From the NCBI GenBank assembly GCA_003022005.1, contig PXRQ01000044.1, forward strand, positions 1-9,153: a DNA stretch of 9,153 nt, written 5' to 3'. The translations under genes were made by a program, and so were the position numbers. The notes under the pieces are model-generated. The model had not been told where the DNA came from. It did not search any database and was given only the letters and a program-made list of their open reading frames with translations. This DNA is from Halobacteriales archaeon QS_5_70_15. GTDB taxonomy: Archaea; Halobacteriota; Halobacteria; Halobacteriales; Haloarculaceae. Each line of letters opens with the position of its first letter. Within the stretch, counting starts at the first letter, position 1. Positions 1-5,565 of this stretch are shown here, one piece after another.

Positions 1-25
1 GCACCTGCCCCGATAGCAGCGACCG

Positions 26-51
26 TTCGCCAGTCCGGAACGACTGGCGAA
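26..51. repeat. Perfect 10-bp inverted repeat abutting the regulator start
   Basis: TTCGCCAGTC (26-35) and GACTGGCGAA (42-51) are exact reverse complements separated by 6 bases, and the right arm touches the ATG at 52. In transcribed RNA this would be a stable hairpin next to the start codon; in DNA it could be an operator. The core CGCCAGTC recurs at 1054-1061, just after the transposase fragment, so it could also be a mobile-element end. The repeat is seen directly; its role is inferred. Confidence 0.75.
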
Positions 52-702
52 ATGGTCGGATACGAGCCTTCTGTCGCCCATCGCTCGGTCGTGACTGGAG
101 TACGACGGTACGGCGATTCGTCGACCGTGTTGCTCGTCGGGACGGATGACTGGCTCACCGAATTCACCGCGACGCTCGAAACACGGACTGATGCAAGTGT
201 ACAACACGTTCGAACCAAGGCGGAGGCCATCGACATCGTCCGGAGGCGACGGACGGACCGTCTTATCAGCGAGTACTCGCTCGAAGAGACGACTGGACTC
301 GACCTGTTTCGAGAAATCCGCGGGGAAACCACCACGCTTCCCGTCCTACTCGCGACTACCGCTGGGAGTGAAGCCATCGCCAGCGAGGCTGTCGAAGCCA
401 GTGTCACCGATTACATCACGGATCCGCCAGCACGGATGACCAACGAACTCATCGAACGAACCGAACGTGCAATCCGATCCGCACAGCGGTCGGCCACGCA
501 ACGAGAACGAGCAGACAGTTCGACGCGATCTTCAACGATTCGCGAACTGCGACGTGGGTGCTCGATCCGGATGGCGCACTCGCCCGTGTCAATGAGACAG
601 CCCGAGGGATGGTCGATGACGACATCGAACTGATCATCGGCGAACCTTTCTGGGGGCTTCCGTGGTGGGCAAACGCGGATGCAACGAATGCGGACGTCAA
701 CA
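52..702 (+). pseudogene. Receiver-PAS sensor/regulator, frameshifted and truncated
   Basis: The first reading frame gives a receiver-like domain (about residues 25-145, beginning TVLLVGTDDW), followed by a charged linker. Around 505-516 the homology moves to another frame (net -1 or +2), which continues from QFDAIFND into a PAS domain (VLDPDGALARVNETARGMV, then GEPFWGLPWW). That order is typical of haloarchaeal receiver-PAS regulators of the bacterio-opsin-activator (Bat) type, which normally go on into more sensor domains and an HTH. Here the PAS breaks off near 690-700 and transposase sequence follows. The receiver is itself degenerate: Glu74 stands where the phospho-accepting Asp is expected (LISEYSL), and Asp124 replaces the usual Lys (YITDP). 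The start at 52 is the first ATG after the inverted repeat; a start nearer the receiver core is possible. The break position is approximate. A sequencing error could explain the frameshift but not the missing C-terminus. Confidence 0.7.
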
Positions 703-1050
703 GGGAACGACTGCGAGGACGATCTCGGGCCGGGTATCGAGGAGGCCGACGGCCTCTCCCAGCCGCTGGGAGAGGTCTGGACCGACGGATGCCCAGCCTA
801 CCGAGGTATGGAGCACGATCACCGATACGTCGTCCACGACGACGGATACGGTTCCGACGAGGGCGTCCACACGACCCAAGCAGAGTGTCTCTGGTCGGTG
901 CTCCAGCCGGGGTTGGCGACGTTCCGCGGCCTCTCCAAGCAGGGCTTGGAGCAGGCCGCTCGTACCTACGGTTGCCTCGGGTCACTCACCCTTACTGGAG
1001 TACCGATCCACGGGCTGGTTGATCGTATCGCCGTCAACGTATTCCGCTAG
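703..1050 (+). mobile_element. 3' fragment of an IS1595-like transposase
   Basis: This frame encodes the last roughly 115 residues of a DDE transposase of the type I associate with haloarchaeal IS1595-family elements. Visible landmarks are EVWTDGCPAYRGM, holding the likely second catalytic Asp, and VHTTQAECLWSVLQP, holding the likely catalytic Glu. The tail FRGLSKQGLEQAARTYG...PIHGLVDRIAVNVFR ends at TAG 1048-1050. The N-terminal half, with the zinc ribbon and first catalytic Asp, is absent; its place is taken by the regulator's PAS sequence. The fragment is therefore inactive unless it is served in trans. The left boundary is approximate, because open frame continues to about 634 without recognisable homology. 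The IS family is named from the motif pattern and was not confirmed by a search. Confidence 0.72.
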
Positions 1051-1066
1051 TTCCGCCAGTCTACCG
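1051..1066. repeat. Candidate right terminal repeat of the IS remnant
   Basis: This sequence begins at the base after the transposase stop. Its reverse complement is CGGTAGACTGGCGGAA, which resembles CGGAACGACTGGCGAA at 36-51: 14 positions match if two single-base gaps and one mismatch are allowed. A right inverted repeat is expected just after an IS transposase stop codon. Calling this the IS end is inference, and the true end could extend past 1066. Confidence 0.35.
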
Positions 1067-1248
1067 AAGAGCGTCGGGACAAGTACATCGCTTCCCGTGA
1101 GTCAACACGACACTCGCTCCCGCTTCGACCGTCACAGAGTACATCTCACCACCGAGGGGAACGACGGCCGCACACTCGCCCACTGGAGCGAGTCCGCGGC
1201 CCCGTCTCAACGCCGACATCCGCCCGAACGCCGGCGTTGCCTCCCGTG

Positions 1249-1398
1249 TCAGCCGAGTTCGTACCGGGCGACCGAGTCGGTCCCGCAGTACGGACAGTCG
1301 CCGGTGCCGTGGTCGAGCGTACAGCCACAGCGACGGCACTCGGTGTACGTGTCCGACCCTCCCCCCCCGCCGAGCACGGATCGTAACCCACCTAACAT
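1249..1398 (-). CDS. Small double-CxxC zinc-ribbon protein, 49 aa
   Basis: A 49-residue ORF runs from ATG at 1398-1396 to TGA at 1251-1249. The N-terminus MLGGLRSVLGGGGG is a short hydrophobic/glycine leader. It is followed by TYTECRRCGC (Cys21, Cys24) and DCPYCGTDSVARYELG (Cys35, Cys38), a compact four-Cys zinc ribbon. Very short proteins of this design, with a C-terminal ARYEL-like end, are common in haloarchaea and mostly uncharacterised; protein or nucleic-acid contact roles are possible but unproven. The start is supported by a TATA-like box about 25-32 bases upstream, which fits a leaderless mRNA; a GTG at 1377 is the alternative. Glycines 10-14 are encoded partly by a run of eight G residues (1361-1368), so indels here would break the frame. 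Codon choice favours G/C third positions, as in real genes of this genome. I am confident it is coding but not of its function. Confidence 0.8.
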   Translation of the reverse strand: MLGGLRSVLGGGGGSDTYTECRRCGCTLDHGTGDCPYCGTDSVARYELG

Positions 1399-1422
1399 AT
1401 TTGTAGCGATGAGAGGGGCGGT

Positions 1423-1430
1423 AAATAAAT
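1423..1430 (-). promoter_or_regulatory. TATA box for the zinc-ribbon gene
   Basis: On the minus strand the sequence reads ATTTATTT inside an AT-rich island (CATAATTTATTTACC), in strong contrast to its GC-rich surroundings. Its centre is about 28 bases before the ATG at 1398, which would place transcription initiation at or beside the start codon. This is the usual spacing for haloarchaeal leaderless genes. The island also reads AT-rich on the plus strand, so a divergent promoter cannot be excluded. Confidence 0.6.
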
Positions 1431-1905
1431 TATGGGGATCATGCCGAGATCCAGTTAACTTAGGAGAACGTCGGCGATTCGAGTCCGAGAGGCGTCGACA
1501 CGGGCCTGAACAGCCGGAAAGTCCCGGCCGACAGTCCTCCCGGCGCTGGCTGTGCGCTTCGCTCCCGGCGGTCGTTCGCTCCAGCGCTTGCGTCGCCCGG
1601 GGTCGGGCAGCCGGCCGCCCCCTTCAGTCCCGACCCGGACGGCCACCCCGCGGTTGGCGGTCGTCGGGCGACGCGGCGGGCTGCCTGTCCCCCAGCCGCC
1701 CGGTTCCCGGACCGTCGCAGGGGGCGCCGCGGTGGGGCCGTGCCGCCGATGGGCCCGTCCCGCCGGTTTACGGGTCGGGTTCCCGCTCCGCCGTTTCGTA
1801 TCGTCCATGCCGGTTTATCTGATCCCGTTCTCCCGTGGAACACCGCCCGGGGACGGCCGCCCGCGACCCGAAGCGCCCTTCTACCGTCGTCGCCGACCAC
1901 CCCCC
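1431..1905. other. GC-rich intergenic region before hemC, no gene supported
   Basis: Open frames here are long only because stop codons are rare at this base composition. The translations are Arg/Pro/Gly-rich and resemble no family I know. Short repeats are present: TTCGCTCC at 1558-1565 and 1575-1582, and a weak imperfect pairing of CAGCC (1511-1515) with GGCTG (1548-1552) around a GGAAAGTCC stretch. I checked for tRNA, RNase P RNA and SRP RNA signatures and found no convincing match. The last part probably holds the hemC promoter. Confidence 0.6.
1814..1820 (+). promoter_or_regulatory. Possible TATA element for the hemC operon
   Basis: TTTATCT within CGGTTTATCTGATC is the best AT-rich element upstream of hemC, 86-92 bases before its ATG. 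Use of it would leave a leader of roughly 60-65 bases. A weaker alternative, CTTCTACC near 1879-1886, sits at leaderless spacing. No Shine-Dalgarno sequence precedes hemC, which argues somewhat for a leaderless start and lowers confidence in this element. Confidence 0.25.
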
Positions 1906-3009
1906 ATGAGAGAATCCCGGACCGTCCGCCTCGCCACCCGGGGGTCGGACCTCGCGATGCGGCAGGCCTCGGCGGTCGAGAGCCGGCTCGCCGACCGCCG
2001 GACCGAGGTCGAACTCGTGGCCGTGGAGACCCGCGGCGACCAGCTCCGCGAGGAACTCATCCACCGGCTCGGCAAGACCGGCGCGTTCGTCCGTGCCCTC
2101 GACGAGCGGGTCATCGAGGGCGACTGCGACGCGGCCGTCCACTCGATGAAGGACGTCCCGACGGAGTTCCCCGGGGAGCTGGTGGTCGCGGGGGTCCCGG
2201 AGCGGGCGCCCCCCCACGACGTGCTCGTCACTCCCGATGGCGGGTCGCTGCCGGACCTCCCGGAGGGCGCGGTCGTGGGCACGTCGAGCCTCCGGCGAAC
2301 GGCCCAGCTGCTCGCCGAGCGGCCCGACCTCGAGGTCGAACCTCTCCGCGGGAACGTCGACACGCGGGTCGAGAAGCTGCTCGCACCCTCCCGGCAGCGC
2401 GAGCACGAGCGGCGGATGGAGGCCGAGGAGGGCGACGGCGCCGACGGTCCCGACGAAGCGTACGACGAGACCGTCGAGGAGTGGTTCGACGGCCTGGCCG
2501 AGATCGAGCGCCGGGCGCTCGGCCGCGACCCGGAGGTCGAGTTCGACGCCATCGTGCTCGCCGAGGCGGGGCTCGAACGCATCGGCCTCCTCCCGCACGT
2601 CAGCTACGAGCGGCTCCCGGTCTCGCGGTTCGTCCCCGCGCCGGGACAGGGCGCGCTCGCCGTGACCGCGCTCGACGGCGAGTTCGCCGAGCACCTCCAC
2701 GACCGGGTCGACCACCCCCGCACCCGCGTCGAGACGACCGTCGAGCGCACGGTGCTGGAGACGCTCGGCGGGGGGTGTATCGCCCCGGTCGGCATCCACG
2801 CGACGCTCCGCGGCGAGTACGTCCACGCGGTCGTCCGCGTGCTCTCGCGGGACGGCACCGAGGAGGTGAGCGCGACCAGGGACCTCCCGGGCGGCGACCA
2901 CGCCGAGGCCGCCCGGGCGTTCGCGGAGGACCTCGCGGACCGGGGCGCCGCCGACCTCGTCGAGGCGGCTCGCGTCCGCGAGAACGAGGAGCGGGAGGCA
3001 CCCCGATGA
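1906..3009 (+). CDS. hemC: Porphobilinogen deaminase (hydroxymethylbilane synthase)
   Basis: This cytoplasmic enzyme joins four porphobilinogen molecules into hydroxymethylbilane. The 367-residue product opens with RLATRGSDLAMRQA (Arg12 in the substrate-binding TRxS motif). It contains HSMKDVP at 79-85, where Asp83 is the catalytic aspartate; GTSSLRR at 125-131; RGNVDTR at 148-154; PAPGQGAL at 244-251; and LGGGCIAPVG, where Cys291 carries the dipyrromethane cofactor. All essential residues are therefore present. It is longer than bacterial HemC (about 310 residues), mainly because of a charged insertion at about 158-210 between the RGNVDTR segment and EFDAIVLAEAGLERIG. I chose ATG 1906 because the family match begins right there; the open frame upstream is meaningless GC-rich sequence. 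The stop TGA overlaps the next ATG (ATGA at 3006-3009), so translation is probably coupled to the methyltransferase gene. Confidence 0.97.
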   Translation: MRESRTVRLATRGSDLAMRQASAVESRLADRRTEVELVAVETRGDQLREELIHRLGKTGAFVRALDERVIEGDCDAAVHSMKDVPTEFPGELVVAGVPERAPPHDVLVTPDGGSLPDLPEGAVVGTSSLRRTAQLLAERPDLEVEPLRGNVDTRVEKLLAPSRQREHERRMEAEEGDGADGPDEAYDETVEEWFDGLAEIERRALGRDPEVEFDAIVLAEAGLERIGLLPHVSYERLPVSRFVPAPGQGALAVTALDGEFAEHLHDRVDHPRTRVETTVERTVLETLGGGCIAPVGIHATLRGEYVHAVVRVLSRDGTEEVSATRDLPGGDHAEAARAFAEDLADRGAADLVEAARVRENEEREAPR

Positions 3010-3818
3010 GCGGGCGCGACGCGGCCGGGGACGGTTCGGGATCCGGGGACGACGGCGAGGGCGTGGTCTACCTCGTCGGTAGCGGCCCCGGCGACCCGGA
3101 CCTCCTCACGGTGAAGGCACGGCGGCTCATCGACGAGGCGGACGTCGTCCTCCACGACAAGCTCCCCGGCCCGGAGATACTCGGGCTGATACCGGAGGAA
3201 CGCCGGGAGGACGTCGGCAAGCGGGCCGGCGGGGAGTGGACGCCACAGGCGTACACGAACCGGCGGATGGTCGAACTCGCCCGGGAGGGAAAACGGGTGG
3301 TTCGGCTGAAGGGCGGCGACCCGTTCGTGTTCGGCCGCGGCGGCGAGGAGATGGAGCACCTCGCCGACTCGGGGGTGCCATTCGAGGTGGTGCCGGGCCT
3401 CTCCTCGGCGGTCGCCGGGCCGGGCGTCGCCGGGATCCCGCTCACCCACCGCGATTTCGTCTCGAGCGTCTCGTTCGTTACCGGCCACGAGGATCCCACG
3501 AAGGACGAGTCGGCGGTCGACTGGGGGGCGCTCGCCGATACGGGCGGCACGCTCGTCGTCCTGATGGGCGTTGGCAGACTCCCGAAGTACGTCGCCGCGC
3601 TCCGCGAGGCCGGGATGGCTCCCGACACGCCCGTCGCGATGGTCGAGCGGGCGACCTGGCCCGACCAGCGCGTCGTCGCGGGGACGCTCGAGACCATCGT
3701 CGAGGTGCGGGACCGCGAGGGGGTCGAACCGCCGGCGATCACCGTCATCGGCGAGGTCGCGGCCACGAGAGAGCGCGTGCGGGCGTTCCTCCACACGGGG
3801 GGTGACCGGGATGGATGA
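3006..3818 (+). CDS. cobA: Uroporphyrinogen-III C-methyltransferase (SUMT)
   Basis: SUMT transfers two methyl groups from S-adenosylmethionine to uroporphyrinogen III, giving precorrin-2 for siroheme, cobalamin and the siroheme-dependent haem route of archaea. The 270-residue product has a short disordered Gly/Asp-rich N-terminus followed by the complete family core: VYLVGSGPGDPDLLTVKA (21-38), VVRLKGGDPFVFGRGGEE (98-115), VPGLSSAVAGP (129-139), GIPLTHR (143-149), TGHEDP (160-164 region) and AMVERATWPDQR (211-222). It is a stand-alone methyltransferase, without the CysG oxidase/chelatase part. A Shine-Dalgarno-like GGGAGG at 2993-2998 lies 7 bases before the ATG, inside the end of hemC. Its own 3' end overlaps a 24-codon ORF (see findings), and hemD follows 63 bases later. 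The symbol could equally be written sumT; the assignment to this reaction is strong. Confidence 0.96.
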   Translation: MSGRDAAGDGSGSGDDGEGVVYLVGSGPGDPDLLTVKARRLIDEADVVLHDKLPGPEILGLIPEERREDVGKRAGGEWTPQAYTNRRMVELAREGKRVVRLKGGDPFVFGRGGEEMEHLADSGVPFEVVPGLSSAVAGPGVAGIPLTHRDFVSSVSFVTGHEDPTKDESAVDWGALADTGGTLVVLMGVGRLPKYVAALREAGMAPDTPVAMVERATWPDQRVVAGTLETIVEVRDREGVEPPAITVIGEVAATRERVRAFLHTGGDRDG

Positions 3819-3881
3819 ACCGCATGTCACTATAGGGAATCGCGGCCGGTCGGCCACGAGTCGGACCGGCGAGGCGGGCCG

Positions 3882-4553
3882 ATGACCGCCCCCGTCGTCG
3901 CGGTGTTCCGGCCGGACGACGACCGCCTTCGCGACGCGGTCTCGCTGCTCGAATCGCTCGACTGCGAACCGGTCGCCGACCCGATGCTCGCGGTGGACCC
4001 GACCGGCGCGATCCCCCGGACCGACGCCGAGTTCACCGTCCTGACGAGCAAGACGGGCGTCGAACTCGTCGACCAGGGCGACTGGGTCCCGACCGGCGAG
4101 GTGTGTGCCATCGGCGCCTCGACGGCCGACGCGCTCCGCGAGCACGGCTACGGCGTCGACCGGGTTCCGGAGACCTACTCCTCGGCGGGGCTGGTCGAGG
4201 CGCTGCGCGGCTCGGTCACGGGGTCGCGCGTCGAGGTCGCCCGGTCCGACCACGGGAGCGACGTGCTCATCGACGGGCTCCTCGACGCCGGCGGGTACGT
4301 CCACGAGGGGGAGCTCGATGGCGCGCTGTTCTCCTCGTCGCTCACCGTCGAGCACCTCGTCGAGGCCGCCGCCGACCGGGGGATCCGCGAGGCCGCCGTC
4401 GCCGGACTGAACGACGCCGTCGTCGGCGCCATCGGGCGGCCGACGGCCGACCGCGCCGCCGGGCTCGGGATCGAGGTCGACGTCGTCCCCGACGAGGCCG
4501 AGTTCGAGACGCTCGCCCGCGAGGTCGTCGCGCGGATGCGCGAGCGGGCCTGA
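3882..4553 (+). CDS. hemD: Uroporphyrinogen-III synthase
   Basis: HemD closes and rearranges hydroxymethylbilane to uroporphyrinogen III, the substrate of the preceding methyltransferase. Sequence conservation in this family is always low. The 223-residue length, the two alternating Rossmann-like halves and several landmarks fit: FTVLTSKTGVELV (51-63), CAIGASTADALREHGY (75-90), VPETYSSAGLVEAL (95-108), SDHGSDVLIDGLLDAGGYV (122-140) and AIGRPTADRAAGLGIEVDVVP (183-203). The first IG-STAD-L--G and second IG-PTAD-A--LG segments are the paired signature of the fold. The position right after hemC and SUMT gives independent support. A weak GAGG at 3871-3874 precedes the ATG by 7 bases. The ATG also overlaps the stop of a 24-codon ORF as ATGA, so coupled translation is possible. 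The gene ends the operon; the next gene converges from the other strand. Confidence 0.92.
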   Translation: MTAPVVAVFRPDDDRLRDAVSLLESLDCEPVADPMLAVDPTGAIPRTDAEFTVLTSKTGVELVDQGDWVPTGEVCAIGASTADALREHGYGVDRVPETYSSAGLVEALRGSVTGSRVEVARSDHGSDVLIDGLLDAGGYVHEGELDGALFSSSLTVEHLVEAAADRGIREAAVAGLNDAVVGAIGRPTADRAAGLGIEVDVVPDEAEFETLAREVVARMRERA

Positions 4554-4760
4554 GCGCCTCGGGTGGCGGTACCGGTTGCCCCTTGCCCGCTGGTCACGAC
4601 CGACGGGCGTGTCGGGCGTGGCGGTCACTCCCCACCCTGGCGGGTTCGATGTAGCGGCTGGCGGTTCATAGCGTCCGACACGGTCGTGACGTCCGGCGAG
4701 CCCTGCGGCGGGCGAACGTCGCGTTCGACGCTCGAGGCCGCCGAAATCCCGCGACGGCGA

Positions 4761-5192
4761 TCAGAACGTCAGGTGCGACGAGGAACTCGGCATGTCGTCA
4801 TCGTCGTTGATGCCGCCGTCCTGCCGGTAGGTCAGGTCCCCGTCGGTCAGGTAGACCGTCCCGTCCTCGACCTCGACGTCGACCTCGACGAGCGTCGACC
4901 CCGCGGCCTTCCCGTTGTCGCAGTGGCCCGAGCAGGCGTCGAACACGGATCCGTGCTTCGGGCAGACGACGCCGCCGTCGCGCATCACGGCGCCGTTCCC
5001 GATCCCGCGGTCGAGCCGCTGGTCGGTCTCGTGCTGGCAGAAGTTCTTCCACGCCGTGACCGGCCCCGCCTCGCCGTCACAGCGCACGAGGATGACCTCC
5101 TCCTCGCCGCCGCCCGACTCGCGGACGGTGAACAGGTACGAGCCCACCTCGGGGACTTCCTCCAGCTCCGCCACTCGCGTCCGCACTGTCAT
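4761..5192 (-). CDS. Rieske [2Fe-2S] ferredoxin-like protein
   Basis: This 143-residue soluble protein has the two cluster-binding boxes of Rieske proteins: CQH (Cys52, His54) and CPKHG (Cys77, His80). They should hold a [2Fe-2S] cluster through two Cys and two His. There is no signal peptide or membrane segment, so it is not the cytochrome bc1 type; it resembles cytoplasmic Rieske ferredoxins and haloarchaeal stand-alone Rieske proteins. Two further cysteines follow at once (ACSGHC, Cys87 and Cys91). The bc-type disulfide Cys spacing is not reproduced, so their role is open. The C-terminus is an acidic, serine-rich tail (NDDDDMPSSSSHLTF). The electron-transfer partner cannot be read from the neighbours, since the adjacent genes are convergent hemD and a divergent nuclease. 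ATG 5192 is the first in-frame start and gives a typical N-terminus; no Shine-Dalgarno sequence is seen, suggesting a leaderless mRNA. Confidence 0.92.
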   Translation of the reverse strand: MTVRTRVAELEEVPEVGSYLFTVRESGGGEEEVILVRCDGEAGPVTAWKNFCQHETDQRLDRGIGNGAVMRDGGVVCPKHGSVFDACSGHCDNGKAAGSTLVEVDVEVEDGTVYLTDGDLTYRQDGGINDDDDMPSSSSHLTF

Positions 5193-5212
5193 ACACGGTT
5201 CTTGCGCGCGGG

Positions 5213-5220
5213 GCTTGAAA
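5213..5220 (-). promoter_or_regulatory. Weak TATA-like element for the Rieske gene
   Basis: On the minus strand TTTCAAGC lies about 21-28 bases before the ATG at 5192, the best AT-rich spot at leaderless spacing in this otherwise GC-rich region. The match to the archaeal box is weak. Confidence 0.3.
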
Positions 5221-5282
5221 CTCCCACGTTCGACCGGCGGACGAGCCCGTCCCGGACCGGGTCGAGCACCCCGAACGCCCGG

Positions 5283-5484
5283 GCGTCGACGCTTCGATCC
5301 CGGCGGGCGGGGAACGTCGACCCCTCTCGCGAACGCGTTCGGGACGCCGTTCCGGGAACGGATCCGCGGCGGGGGCCGCGGACGGGAGCCCTCCCGCGGG
5401 TACCCGCGCTCCGCATGTGGGTAAACGGAAGGCCGCTATACCGAACCGTCCCCGACGGCGGCCCGGCGTGGGGTCCTCGGACCC
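5283..5484. repeat. Cluster of perfect short inverted repeats
   Basis: The gap between the divergent Rieske and RecJ-like genes contains successive perfect inverted repeats: GCGTCGACGC (5283-5292), CGAACGCGTTCG (5330-5341), CCGTTCC/GGAACGG (5347-5361), TCCGCGGC/GCCGCGGA with a GGGG loop (5363-5382), GGGAG/CTCCC (5384-5395), CGCGGGTACCCGCG (5395-5408) and GGGTCC/GGACCC (5471-5484). Several abut end to end between 5347 and 5408. GC-rich sequence produces such repeats by chance, but three with arms of at least 7 bp within 62 bp is dense. No protein-coding signal is visible here. Confidence 0.6.
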
Positions 5485-5534
5485 GTAGCTCCGCAGGGAT
5501 TCTCCCGGACTGGAACCGTCGCCGTCACCGAGGG

Positions 5535-5541
5535 TTCAAAT
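5535..5541 (+). promoter_or_regulatory. TATA-like element deciding the RecJ-like start
   Basis: TTCAAAT is an AT island in GC-rich surroundings, 25-31 bases before the ATG at 5566. At that spacing transcription would begin about at 5566, excluding the in-frame ATG at 5545. Confidence 0.4.
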
Positions 5542-5565
5542 CCGATGGCGCGCTATCCGTCCACG

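Noticed and set aside
1061..1339. Minus-strand ORF ending KRCTCPDALR, possible SWIM-like finger
   Set aside because: It lacks the remaining metal ligands and its upstream part overlaps the better-supported zinc-ribbon gene in another frame.
1466..1490. T-loop-like TTCGAGT suggesting a tRNA
   Set aside because: The flanking bases do not pair as a T-stem and no acceptor or anticodon arm can be built around it.
1511..1560. RNase P RNA-like GGAAAGTCC
   Set aside because: The matching distal conserved region expected for archaeal RNase P RNA is not found in the following 400 bases, and the surrounding helix is weak.
2604..4628. Very long minus-strand open frame opposite the haem operon
   Set aside because: It is an antisense shadow produced by high GC content; the plus strand carries three clear enzymes with all family motifs.
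4713..4727. Hairpin CGAACG-TCG-CGTTCG as terminator between hemD and the Rieske gene
   Set aside because: The 6-bp arms are real but no T-tract follows on either strand, and archaeal termination depends mainly on T-rich sequence.
5479..5560. tRNA-like pieces (GTAGCTC ... GGTTCAAATCC)
   Set aside because: The T-arm would have only two stem pairs, no D-stem or anticodon stem forms, and the 5' GGACCCG has no partner at the 3' end. TTCAAAT is better read as a TATA-like element.
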